Assembly (NCBI RefSeq): GCF_026343295.1
Contig: NZ_JAPELY010000001.1
Span: 1,798,001-1,862,000, forward strand
DNA from: Streptomyces sp. NBC_00083
Lineage (GTDB): Bacteria; Actinomycetota; Actinomycetes; Streptomycetales; Streptomycetaceae
DNA length: 64,000 nt
Direction: 5' to 3'
Shown: positions 8,326 to 15,908 of the stretch, piece by piece
Layout of the letters: each line of letters begins with the position of its first letter
Position numbering within the stretch: position 1 is the first letter of the stretch
Notes under the pieces: generated by a model
The model's database searches: none
The model's input: only the letters and a program-made list of their open reading frames with translations
Told to the model about the DNA's origin: nothing
Position numbers and translations under genes: made by a program

Positions 8326-9891
8326 TCATGGCGCCCCGGGCGGGATGAAGGGCAGCCCGGCGGGCGGGCCCTGCTCGATCAGGCGCATCAGGGCGTCGGT
8401 GTCGGCGTGTTCCTCGATCAGGTCGCCGAGCCGGTCGAGCTGCTCCTCGCGCAGCACCCCGAACGAGGTGTCGGGCGCCGGCACGAACCGCCGGCCCGCG
8501 TCCCGCGCGACCTGCTCCAGGAAGCGGCGCCGGAACCCGTCGCTCTCCAGGGAGCCGTGCCAGTGCGTGCCCCAGACCGGGCCGATGCGGCATCCGTCCA
8601 GGCTGCGGCCCTCGTCATCGCGGAGGAACGCTTCGCCGCCCAGGACTTCGGCCACGCCGTGGTGGATCTCGTACCCCTCGACACGCTCGCCGAGCGCCCG
8701 GCCGACGGGCCGGGCCAGGGTCTTCTCGGCGGCGAACCGCACGCGGACCGGCAGCAGGCCGAGGCCCGCCACCGAGCCCGCCCGCGATTCGACGTCGTCC
8801 TCGATGTGCTCGCCGAGCAGCTGGTAACCGCCGCAGATGCCGAGCACCGGACGCCCGGCGGCGGCACGACGCGCGAGTTCCGCCGCGAGGCCGCGCTCGC
8901 GCAGCCACTCCAGGGCGCGGACCGTGCCGCGGGTGCCGGGCACCACCACGAGGTCGGCGTCGGTGAGCTCCTCGGGCCGATCCACGAACCGCACGACCAC
9001 ACCGGGTTCGGCGGCGAGCGCGTCCACATCGGTGAAGTTGGACATCAGCGGCACCGCGCAGACCGCGACCCGCAGCACGTCCTCGCCGACGGGCGGCGCC
9101 ACCACCGACTCGCGCACGGTTCCGCGCATGGACACGCGCAGGCCGTCCTCCTCGTCGATGCCGAGGCCGTGGGCGTACGGCAGGATCCCGTAGGTGTGGC
9201 GCCCGGTGAGGCCGCGCAGCATCTCGATGCCGGGCTCCAGGAGCGTCACATCGCCGCGGAACTTGTTGACGACGTACCCCGCGACCAGCGCCTGGTCCTC
9301 GGGGCTCAGCAGCGCCGTCGTGCCGAAGAACGACGCGAAGACCCCGCCGCGGTCGATGTCGCCGACCACGACGACGGGCAGCCGCGCGGCCCGTGCGATG
9401 CCCATGTTGACGATGTCGGTGCGCCGCAGGTTGATCTCGGCCGGGCTGCCCGCGCCCTCGCAGATCACCGCGTCATGGGTGTCCCGCAGCTCCTGGAGGC
9501 AGTCGAGGACGGTGCCGAGCAGCGCCTCACGGCTCCCGCCGCGCAATGCCGAGCCCGAGGAGGGGTCGGCGGAGCCGAAGAACCCGCGGGCGCTCAACTC
9601 GCCCACCGGTCTGCCCATCAGGACGACCTGGCTCGATCGGTCGCTGCCGGGCTTGAGCAGCACCGGGTTCATCAGCGCGGTCGGCTCCACCCGGGCCGCC
9701 TGTGCCTGCATCGCCTGCGCCCGGCCGATCTCGGCGCCCTCGCGCGTCACGAACGAGTTCAGCGACATGTTCTGCCCCTTGAAGGGCGCGACCTTGACGC
9801 CCCGGCGCACCAGCCAGCGGCAGATCCCGGCCGTGACGACGCTCTTGCCGGCGTCCGATGTGGTGCCCGCGATCAGCAGCCCGCCACCCAT
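8326..9891 (-). CDS. cobQ: Cobyric acid synthase
   Basis: 521 residues. The N-terminus GGGLLIAGTTSDAGKSVVTAGICRWLVRRG holds the P-loop, followed by APFKGQNMSLNS, typical of CobQ/CbiP. The GATase domain has GICGGYQLLGEHI with the nucleophile Cys and a terminal GTHWHGSLESDGFR. It performs the four amidations at b, d, e and g of adenosylcobyrinate a,c-diamide. The ATG at 9891 has GAGGAGGGG upstream and lies 19 bp inside the end of cbiB, so the two are coupled. Only 52 bp separate it from the chelatase gene, the place where other Streptomyces carry cobN. Confidence 0.95.
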   Translation of the reverse strand: MGGGLLIAGTTSDAGKSVVTAGICRWLVRRGVKVAPFKGQNMSLNSFVTREGAEIGRAQAMQAQAARVEPTALMNPVLLKPGSDRSSQVVLMGRPVGELSARGFFGSADPSSGSALRGGSREALLGTVLDCLQELRDTHDAVICEGAGSPAEINLRRTDIVNMGIARAARLPVVVVGDIDRGGVFASFFGTTALLSPEDQALVAGYVVNKFRGDVTLLEPGIEMLRGLTGRHTYGILPYAHGLGIDEEDGLRVSMRGTVRESVVAPPVGEDVLRVAVCAVPLMSNFTDVDALAAEPGVVVRFVDRPEELTDADLVVVPGTRGTVRALEWLRERGLAAELARRAAAGRPVLGICGGYQLLGEHIEDDVESRAGSVAGLGLLPVRVRFAAEKTLARPVGRALGERVEGYEIHHGVAEVLGGEAFLRDDEGRSLDGCRIGPVWGTHWHGSLESDGFRRRFLEQVARDAGRRFVPAPDTSFGVLREEQLDRLGDLIEEHADTDALMRLIEQGPPAGLPFIPPGAP

Positions 9892-10829
9892 GTACGTCCC
9901 CTCCTCACAGCGGCCCGCGCCACCACGGCGGCGGCCAGCGTCAGCCCGCCCACCGTGCGCGAGAGCCGTACCGCCCGTTCGATGTCCGCGAAGTCGACGG
10001 CGCGGCCCGTGGCGTTCAGGACCGGCCGGTGCTCGACGCGCCCCGCGTAGGAGAGCGTGCCGCCGAGCCGGACGCCCAGCGCGCCCGCGAACGCGGCTTC
10101 CACGGGGCCCGCGTTGGGGCTCGGGTGCCGGTGCGCGTCGGCGCGCCAGGCGCGTACCGCGCCCCGGGAGTCGGGTCCGGCGAGGGCGGCGAGGGCGGCG
10201 GTGAGCCGGGCGCCGGGCCAGCCCATCACGTCGTCCAGGCGCGCCGAGGCCCAGCCGTACCTGCGGTACGTGGCCGACTTGTGCCCGACCATCGCGTCGA
10301 GGGTGTTGACGGCGCGGAAGCCCACGAGCCCCGGCACGCCCGCGAGCGCGCCCCACACCAGGGCGCCGACGACCGCGTCGGAGGTGTTCTCGGCGACCGA
10401 CTCGACCACGGCGCGCGCGATGCCGTCGGCGTCCAGGGAGTGCGGGTCGCGTCCGCACAGGTGCGGCAGGCGCTTGCGGGCCGCGTCCACGTCACCGGCT
10501 GCGAGCGCGTCGCCGATGGTCCGGGCCTCGCGGCCGAGCGAGGTGCCGCCCACCACGCTCCAGGTGGCGGCCGCGGTCAGCGCGGCGGCCGCGGCGGGAC
10601 GGTCGCGGACGGCACGGGAGAGCAGGGCGGCGGCGCCCGCGGCGCCACCCGCGCACACGACGGTGTGCAGGGCGCCCCAGCCGCGGTGGTCGCGCCACAG
10701 GGCGCGCTCGACGGCGGCGGCCGCCCGGCCGAACGCGGCGACCGGATGGCCGCGGCGGGGGTCGCCGAGCAGGAGGTCGCCGATGAGCCCGGCGGTGGCG
10801 CCGTAGGCGAAGGTGCGGTCGGCGCGCAT
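9873..10829 (-). CDS. cbiB: Adenosylcobinamide-phosphate synthase (CbiB/CobD), integral membrane
   Basis: 318 residues from the ATG at 10829. Typical start RADRTFAYGATAGLIGDLLLGDPRRGHPVAAFG, then VARAVVESVAENTSDAVV-type motif (here IARAVVESVAENTSDAVVGA) and WPGARLTAALAAL, all diagnostic of CbiB. It attaches (R)-1-amino-2-propanol (phosphate) to adenosylcobyric acid in the membrane. An in-frame GTG at 10904 would add 25 residues not expected in the family. The ATG at 10829 has no Shine-Dalgarno of its own but lies 2 bases after the stop of a short ORF, so it is probably read by coupling. First large gene after the cobalamin riboswitch. Confidence 0.92.
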   Translation of the reverse strand: MRADRTFAYGATAGLIGDLLLGDPRRGHPVAAFGRAAAAVERALWRDHRGWGALHTVVCAGGAAGAAALLSRAVRDRPAAAAALTAAATWSVVGGTSLGREARTIGDALAAGDVDAARKRLPHLCGRDPHSLDADGIARAVVESVAENTSDAVVGALVWGALAGVPGLVGFRAVNTLDAMVGHKSATYRRYGWASARLDDVMGWPGARLTAALAALAGPDSRGAVRAWRADAHRHPSPNAGPVEAAFAGALGVRLGGTLSYAGRVEHRPVLNATGRAVDFADIERAVRLSRTVGGLTLAAAVVARAAVRRGRTWVAGC

Positions 10830-10831
10830 GC

Positions 10832-10888
10832 TCAGCGCGCCAGGGCGGAGCAGGAGGGGCCGGAGAGTCCGAACGGGCAGGCGCGCAT
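10832..10888 (-). CDS. Possible 18-codon leader ORF between riboswitch and cbiB
   Basis: An ATG at 10888 with GTGAGGACA 8-15 bases upstream encodes MRACPFGLSGPSCSALAR and ends with TGA two bases before the cbiB ATG. It is the first well-formed start downstream of the riboswitch. I infer that ligand-controlled ribosome access to this ORF would be passed to cbiB by coupling. No homologue is known to me. Confidence 0.4.
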   Translation of the reverse strand: MRACPFGLSGPSCSALAR

Positions 10889-10934
10889 GGCGGTATGTCC
10901 TCACTCAGGGTGTCCGCGCCCTGGTTCGACGTGA

Positions 10935-11065
10935 CCGGCGGTGAGAGTTCCTGGCTGGCGGGGATCGCTCCCCGGTGACAGTGGCGGGACCGCGCCGGAT
11001 TCGCACCGGCTTCCTCTTCTGCCGCCGTAGCTGGCCGGTGCAGTCCACCACGCCCCGCGAACACC
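10935..11065 (-). promoter_or_regulatory. Cobalamin (AdoCbl) riboswitch
   Basis: On the minus strand the conserved B12-box core GCCGGTGCGAATCCGGCGC is followed by GGTCCCGCCACTGTCACCGG and, 3', GCCAGCCAGGAACTCTCACC. This order is that of the cobalamin riboswitch family (Rfam Cobalamin). It lies upstream of cbiB-cobQ-chelatase-cobO-cobB. B12 should shut down expression, most likely at the translation step because the first start codon and its Shine-Dalgarno lie about 35-45 bases downstream and I see no U-rich terminator. Confidence 0.95.
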
Positions 11066-11116
11066 CGTCAACTTGCCGTTGACCTGCGGCGCGAGAGAGT
11101 GCTCGGCGCCACGGCG

Positions 11117-11148
11117 AACCGCCCCGCGGCGGGGGCCGCGGGGCGGTT
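11117..11148 (-). terminator. Hairpin terminator after the pitH2 operon
   Basis: A perfect 14-bp stem (AACCGCCCCGCGGC / GCCGCGGGGCGGTT) with a 4-base loop, starting 17 bp after the stop of the small membrane-protein gene. It separates that transcript from the riboswitch leader. Confidence 0.8.
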
Positions 11149-11165
11149 CGGGTGGTGCGTGCGGG

Positions 11166-11390
11166 TCAGGCGACGATCAGATAGATCCCGTACGCCACGG
11201 CCGCCGCGCAGAGCGCGAAACAGGCGTACGCGCCGGTGCGGGCCATCGCGGCGTTGCCGGCGGTGCCGGAGGCGACGGCCTCCCGCTTGGTGAGGCCGAC
11301 GATGCCGAGGGTGAACAGGCCCACCAGGCCGACGGTCACCGCGAGGCTGACGCCGAAGACGGAGCCGAGGGCTGCCCAGTCGATGTGCAT
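11166..11390 (-). CDS. Small membrane protein of unknown function downstream of pitH2
   Basis: 74 residues with two hydrophobic spans: VFGVSLAVTVGLVGLFTLGIVGL and GAYACFALCAAAVAYGIYLIVA. No catalytic motif. It follows pitH2 by 46 bp on the same strand and is followed by a strong terminator, so it is probably cotranscribed with the phosphate carrier. The same small gene accompanies pitH2 in other Streptomyces as I recall. An accessory role in phosphate transport is only inferred. Confidence 0.75.
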   Translation of the reverse strand: MHIDWAALGSVFGVSLAVTVGLVGLFTLGIVGLTKREAVASGTAGNAAMARTGAYACFALCAAAVAYGIYLIVA

Positions 11391-11436
11391 GAGGATTCCT
11401 TAGCTGTGCCGGAGAGCTGTGCCGGAGGGACCGGGG

Positions 11437-12702
11437 TCAGACCGTCGCCGGGGTGGGCGGGTCGGCGGGGGCCGGGGCCTGGATCGTGGCCCTGAGGTCG
11501 GTCGACGCGACGGCCAGGCCGGTCGGCGGCGGCGTGACCGCGGCGATCGCGGTGGTGATGACACCGGCGGGCTCGGCCACGGGGGCGTCGTCGGCGGTGA
11601 CGTGGTCGGCGGTGACGTTGTGGGCGTCGACCGGCCGGCGGCGCGACAGCTTCCAGATGATGCCGGAGCCGGCGATCAGGAGGACCGCGACGGCGGCGAT
11701 GCCCCAGGGGCCCTGCTGGGTGAGGAACTCCGCGCCGGCGCCGACGAGTCCGGCGGCCGGCAGCGTCAGGATCCAGGCGACGGCCATGCGGGTCGCGGTG
11801 GACCAGCGCACCACACCGCCCTTGCGGCCGAGGCCCGCGCCCATGACGGAGCCCGAGCAGACCTGGGTGGTGGAGAGCGAGAAGCCGATGTGCGAGGAGG
11901 CGAGGATGACGGTCGCGGCGCCGGTCTGGGCGGCGAAGCCCTGCGGCGGGCGCAGCTCGGTCAGGCCCTTGCCCATGGTGCGGATGATGCGCCAGCCGCC
12001 GAGGTAGGTGCCCATCGCGATGGCCAGACCGGCCGAGACGATGACCCACAGCGGGGGGTTGGCGCCGGGGTGCAGGACCCCGCCGGTGACCAGGGCGAGG
12101 GTGATGATGCCCATCGTCTTCTGGGCGTCGTTGGTGCCGTGGGCGAGCGAGACCAGGCCGGCCGAGGCGATCTGGCCCGCGCGGTACCCCTTGGCGGTGG
12201 CCTTCTCGTCGGTGTTCCGGTTGATCCGGTACGTGAGCCGGGTGGCCAGCATCGCGGCGATGCCGGCGACGATCGGCGCGGCGACGGCCGGCAGCAGCAC
12301 CTTGGTGACAACGGTGGAGCCGTTGACCGAGGACCAGCCGGCCGACATGACCGCGGCGCCGATGAGGCCGCCGAACAGGGCGTGCGAGGAGCTGGACGGC
12401 AGTCCGAGCAGCCAGGTCAGGAGGTTCCAGAGGATGGCACCGACGAGGGCCGCGAAGATGACCTCGGTGCGGATCCCCTTCTCGTCGATAATCCCGCCGG
12501 AGATCGTCTTGGCGACCTCCACCGACAGGAACGCGCCGACCAGGTTGAGCGCGGCGGACATGGCGACCGCCGTCTTGGGCTTCAGGGCGCCGGTCGAGAT
12601 GGTGGTGGCCATCGCGTTGGCGGTGTCGTGGAAACCGTTCGTGAAATCGAACACTAGAGCTGTCACGATCACAATCGCGAGCAGCAGCGTGATGTGTTCC
12701 AT
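11437..12702 (-). CDS. pitH2: Low-affinity inorganic phosphate transporter, PiT family
   Basis: 421 residues with the two PiT repeats: N-terminal VFDFTNGFHDTANAMATTISTGAL and the inverted repeat near residue 190, VSLAHGTNDAQKTMGIITLAL. Ten or more hydrophobic spans are separated by a short loop, ending with a soluble Pro/Thr-rich tail. The family imports metal-phosphate in symport with protons. The ATG (12702) is preceded by a region with 11-bp spaced GTTCAYY repeats that look like a PHO box. Therefore phosphate-dependent control by PhoP is likely, in keeping with the pitH2 gene of S. coelicolor. Confidence 0.93.
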   Translation of the reverse strand: MEHITLLLAIVIVTALVFDFTNGFHDTANAMATTISTGALKPKTAVAMSAALNLVGAFLSVEVAKTISGGIIDEKGIRTEVIFAALVGAILWNLLTWLLGLPSSSSHALFGGLIGAAVMSAGWSSVNGSTVVTKVLLPAVAAPIVAGIAAMLATRLTYRINRNTDEKATAKGYRAGQIASAGLVSLAHGTNDAQKTMGIITLALVTGGVLHPGANPPLWVIVSAGLAIAMGTYLGGWRIIRTMGKGLTELRPPQGFAAQTGAATVILASSHIGFSLSTTQVCSGSVMGAGLGRKGGVVRWSTATRMAVAWILTLPAAGLVGAGAEFLTQQGPWGIAAVAVLLIAGSGIIWKLSRRRPVDAHNVTADHVTADDAPVAEPAGVITTAIAAVTPPPTGLAVASTDLRATIQAPAPADPPTPATV

Positions 12703-12731
12703 TTACCCAGGCAATCGTTCGACGTCAGTGG

Positions 12732-12771
12732 CGGGACGAACGTAAGTAACCTGAGTGAACGGAAGATGAAC
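12732..12771 (-). promoter_or_regulatory. Likely PHO box (PhoP direct repeats) upstream of pitH2
   Basis: Reading the minus strand, GTTCATC, GTTCACT and TTACTTA occur at exact 11-base spacing (plus-strand 12765, 12754, 12743), 40-70 bp before the pitH2 start. The S. coelicolor PhoP site is made of 11-nt direct repeat units with GTTCACC at the head, so the fit is good for two units and weak for the third. Confidence 0.65.
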
Positions 12772-12832
12772 TGGGGCGGGCGCACCGGTGTCCGTGTCCG
12801 GTTCTCGCGTCGCCCCCGCTCCCACGGGCCGT

Positions 12833-13621
12833 TCAGCGCCCGGCCGCGAACCGCTTCAACTGCGCAAAAGTCCCATTGAAGAGATTCTGGTCACCCGGCA
12901 GGCTGCCGGAGCCATTGGCGTATTGCCACACCGTCCAGTACGACCAGCCCGCCGGCAGCGCGCCCGGCGCCGCCGCGTACCGGGCGAGCCACAGGGGATG
13001 GTCGGCGGCGAATGCCGTGCTGCGGCCCGTGCACCGGTTCCACCAGGCCGCCGTCGTGTAGATCACCGGACGGCGGCCGGTGCGCAGCCGCACCTCGTCG
13101 CTGAACCCGGCGACCCAGTTGGTCATCTCGGCGGGGCTCAGCCCGTAGCAGGTGTCGCCGCTGCCGCCCTTGGCGTCCTTGCCGTACGGGTTGTGCTCCA
13201 GGTCCACCGCGGGCGGCAGGGTCCAGCCGTCGCCGCGCCAGCCGCCCCCGTTCGCCGCGAAGAAGGCCGCCTGCGCCCGGCCCGAGGACTGGTCGGGCAC
13301 CGCGAAGTGGTAGGCGCCCCGGATCAGGCCCGCCCGCCGGGCGCCGTCGTACTGCTGCCCGAAGAAGGGGTTGCGGTACGACGTCGACTCGGTCGCCTTG
13401 ACGTAGACGAAGCGCGCGCCGCGCCCCTTCGCGGCGGCCCAGTCGACGTTCCCCTGGTGCGAGGAGACGTCGTGGCCGGCCGGCTTGTCCTGCGCCGCCG
13501 CACCGGGCGGCGCCGTGAGGGCGGTGAGGGCCGTACAGCCCAGCGCCAGAGCCGCGACGGACAGAGCGAGCGCGGCCCGCGCGCGGCTGCGGCGTGCGAG
13601 CGGACCGTGGTCCCGAGCCAT
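12833..13621 (-). CDS. Secreted GH25 lysozyme (muramidase)
   Basis: 262 residues. A signal peptide (ARAALALSVAALALGCTALTALTAPPGAAA) precedes a full GH25 fold: GHDVSSHQGNVDWAAAKGRGARFVYVKATES, YHFAVPD, PPAVDLEHNP with the catalytic Asp/Glu pair, and a C-terminal VWQYANGSGSLPGDQNLFNGTF. It hydrolyses the MurNAc-GlcNAc bond in peptidoglycan, like the cellosyl/mutanolysin-type enzymes. The chosen ATG (13621) starts right before the basic n-region. Divergent from the aldolase gene. The same region also reads open on other frames, which is a GC artefact. Confidence 0.93.
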   Translation of the reverse strand: MARDHGPLARRSRARAALALSVAALALGCTALTALTAPPGAAAQDKPAGHDVSSHQGNVDWAAAKGRGARFVYVKATESTSYRNPFFGQQYDGARRAGLIRGAYHFAVPDQSSGRAQAAFFAANGGGWRGDGWTLPPAVDLEHNPYGKDAKGGSGDTCYGLSPAEMTNWVAGFSDEVRLRTGRRPVIYTTAAWWNRCTGRSTAFAADHPLWLARYAAAPGALPAGWSYWTVWQYANGSGSLPGDQNLFNGTFAQLKRFAAGR

Positions 13622-13727
13622 GGATTTCCCCCGAATTTCGGTGTACGGACCCAAACGTCCCGAGGCTGGGGGACGAGCACCGGCCGGCCCGTACCCCGGT
13701 CGCGCCCGCCCTGGCAGGATCAGCCTC

Positions 13728-14381
13728 ATGAGCGACAACGAGGCGGCCACCGCCGCGGCATGGGCCCAACTGGTCGACACCGCGCGCAGGACCGCGGCCG
13801 AAGGGCTGGTCGTCGGAACATCGGGCAATGTGTCGGTACGCCTCGGCGACCTGGTCCTCGTCACGCCGACCGGCGTCCCCTACGACCGGCTCGGTCCCGC
13901 CGACACCGTCGCCGTCGACCTCGAAGGCCGCCAGGTCCTGGGCACCCTGCGGCCCACCAGCGAACTCCCCATGCACCTGGCCGTGTACCGCGCCACCGAC
14001 GCCCGCGCCGTCGTCCACACCCACGCCGTGCACGCCACCGCCGTCTCCACGCTGGTGCCCGAACTCCCGCTGGTCCACTACATGGCGGCCGCGCTCGGCG
14101 GCCCGGTCCGGGTCGCCCCGTACGCCGTGTACGGAAGCGAGGAGCTGGCCGGGAACATGCTGGCGGCGCTGGAAGGGCGCACCGGCTGCCTCCTCCAGAA
14201 CCACGGCACCGTCACGTACGGAGCAGGCCTCGACCAGGCCTACGACCGCACCGCCCAACTGGAGTGGATGTGCCGGCTCTGGCTCACCGCCGCCGCCCTG
14301 CCCGGCCGCACCCCGTCCCTGCTCAGCCCCGCCCAGCTCGACGAGGTGGCCCAGCGGCTCAGCGGCTACGGACAGCCCTGA
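13728..14381 (+). CDS. Class II aldolase/adducin family protein
   Basis: 217 residues. N-terminal AAEGLVVGTSGNVSVRLGDLVLVTPTGVPYD and RPTSELPMHLAVYRATDARAVVHTHAVHATAVSTL match L-fuculose-1-phosphate aldolase/ribulose-phosphate epimerase relatives. HTHAVHA gives two zinc His, a third His lies in LQNHGTVTYG, and Glu in SELPMH is the catalytic acid. The substrate (a sugar or aldol phosphate) is not determined by the sequence. ATG follows GCAGGATCA. Followed on the same strand by an alpha/beta hydrolase 114 bp later. Confidence 0.9.
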   Translation: MSDNEAATAAAWAQLVDTARRTAAEGLVVGTSGNVSVRLGDLVLVTPTGVPYDRLGPADTVAVDLEGRQVLGTLRPTSELPMHLAVYRATDARAVVHTHAVHATAVSTLVPELPLVHYMAAALGGPVRVAPYAVYGSEELAGNMLAALEGRTGCLLQNHGTVTYGAGLDQAYDRTAQLEWMCRLWLTAAALPGRTPSLLSPAQLDEVAQRLSGYGQP

Positions 14382-14495
14382 CCCGGGCCCGGCCGGCCCG
14401 GCGCCCCGCGGGCGGACTCCACTGACCCGGTGATCCGCGGCTTCGAAGGGCCCCGCCCACTGGCACCCGGGCGGCTTCGCACCGAGACTGGGCAG

Positions 14496-15623
14496 GTGCG
14501 CCCCGCTACGAAGACGGCAGCGGCCGTCACCACACTGATCGGCGTCGGCGCGGCAGCCGTCGTCGCCGGACGCTACGCCAGCGACGCCGCCCTCAAGGCG
14601 CCGCCAGGCCGCCCGCTGCCCGCCGACCGCCGGCTCACCGTGCACGCGACGGACCCCGGCGCCATCACCCTGACCCGCTCGCTCGCGGCGCTGCGGCCGG
14701 GGACCTACGGCCTGGAGGGCGACGGCGTCCACGCCGTCGTCGGTGACGTGCTCGACCGGGCACCGCACACCGCCGACACGGTCGTACGCCGCCTGGAGCG
14801 CGTCACCCACGGCGTCCTCGTCCCGGGCGACCGGGTCGCGCTGACGCCCCAGGTCCACCACGGCACCCCGGGCACCGCCCTCGGCATCGACTACCAGGAC
14901 GTCGAGATCCCGGCCGAACTGGGGCCGCTGCCCGCCTGGCTGGTCCCCGCCCCGCGCACCACCTGGGTGATCGCCGTGCACGGCCTCGGCACCACCCGCG
15001 AACACCCGCTCAACATCCTGGAGTTCCTGCACCGCCAGCAGCTCCCGGTGCTCGCCCTCTCCTACCGGGGCGACGAGGGCGCGCCCCGCTCCCCGGACGG
15101 CCTCGGCCACCTCGGCGACTCCGAGTGGCGCGACCTCGACGCGGCGATCCGCTACGCCCTGCGCTCCGGGGCCCGCCAGGTCATCCTGCACGGCTGGTCC
15201 ACCGGCGCCACGATGGCCCTGCACGCCGCAGCGCACTGCGCCCAGCGCGAGCGCATCAGCGGCATCGTCCTGGACTCGCCCGTCCTCGACTGGGAGTTCA
15301 CGCTGCGCGCCCTCGCCTCGGCCAACGGCACCCCCGGCGCCCTGCTGCCGCTCGCCGTCCGCGCCGCGCAGGGCCGTACCGGGCTCCACGGCGACCGGCT
15401 CCAGGAAGCCGTCGACCCCAAGGCCCTGCGCGTCCCGACGCTGCTCTTCCACGGCCCCGACGACGCGCTCGCCCCCTGGGGGCCCGCGTGTCAACTGGCC
15501 GACCGGCGGCCGGAACTGATCACCCTGCACACCGTCCCGGACGCCCCGCACGCCGCGATGTGGAACGCCGACCCGGCCGGCTACGAAGAAACCCTGCGCC
15601 GCTTCCTCACCCCCCTCATGTGA
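14496..15623 (+). CDS. Membrane-anchored alpha/beta hydrolase
   Basis: 375 residues from the GTG at 14496; an in-frame GTG at 14430 is an alternative. A hydrophobic N-terminal span (AAAVTTLIGVGAAAVVAGRYAS) suggests export or anchoring. The fold shows TWVIAVHGLGTTREHPL (oxyanion region), the nucleophile elbow LHGWSTGATMALHAAAH (GxSxG as GWSTG), the acid in FHGPDDALAPWG and the catalytic His in TVPDAPHAAMWNADP. This is the DUF/peptidase S9-like hydrolase type found in many actinomycetes; the substrate is unknown. It ends at TGA 15623, before a repeat-rich intergenic stretch. Confidence 0.88.
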   Translation: MRPATKTAAAVTTLIGVGAAAVVAGRYASDAALKAPPGRPLPADRRLTVHATDPGAITLTRSLAALRPGTYGLEGDGVHAVVGDVLDRAPHTADTVVRRLERVTHGVLVPGDRVALTPQVHHGTPGTALGIDYQDVEIPAELGPLPAWLVPAPRTTWVIAVHGLGTTREHPLNILEFLHRQQLPVLALSYRGDEGAPRSPDGLGHLGDSEWRDLDAAIRYALRSGARQVILHGWSTGATMALHAAAHCAQRERISGIVLDSPVLDWEFTLRALASANGTPGALLPLAVRAAQGRTGLHGDRLQEAVDPKALRVPTLLFHGPDDALAPWGPACQLADRRPELITLHTVPDAPHAAMWNADPAGYEETLRRFLTPLM

Positions 15624-15908
15624 CACCCCCGCCCGCCCGGCCCACCCGGGCGCGGCTGATTCCGCTTGACGTGGCGGGAAGGTGGCAGGCGGCTGTCCTC
15701 GTGGGGGCGGCCCCTTGGCCGGGAGCCGTCCCGCTCGCTTCGGAAGGGCCGCCTGAGGCTGATTCCGCTTGGGTGTTCGGGCGACGAGCGCAAGCGCGTC
15801 GTTCCTGGCTACGGCCCCAGGGCCACCGGGCGCCCCCGGGGCCCCCGGGGTGCCGAGCGTGGCCGATTCCGTTTGGGCTTTCGGGCAGTGAGCGGGAAGA
15901 CTGCATGC
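15624..15908. repeat. Three copies of a short direct repeat about 103 bp apart in an intergenic region
   Basis: The 15-mer GGCTGATTCCGCTTG occurs at 15654-15668 and 15757-15771, and as GGCCGATTCCGTTTG at 15861-15875; spacings are 103 and 104 bp. Copies 2 and 3 share a longer match (GGGTGTTCGGGC versus GGGCTTTCGGGC next to the core). The rest of the 285 bp holds GC-rich sequence and the start region of the next gene. No coding function is evident; the regular spacing suggests a degenerate tandem repeat. Confidence 0.6.
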
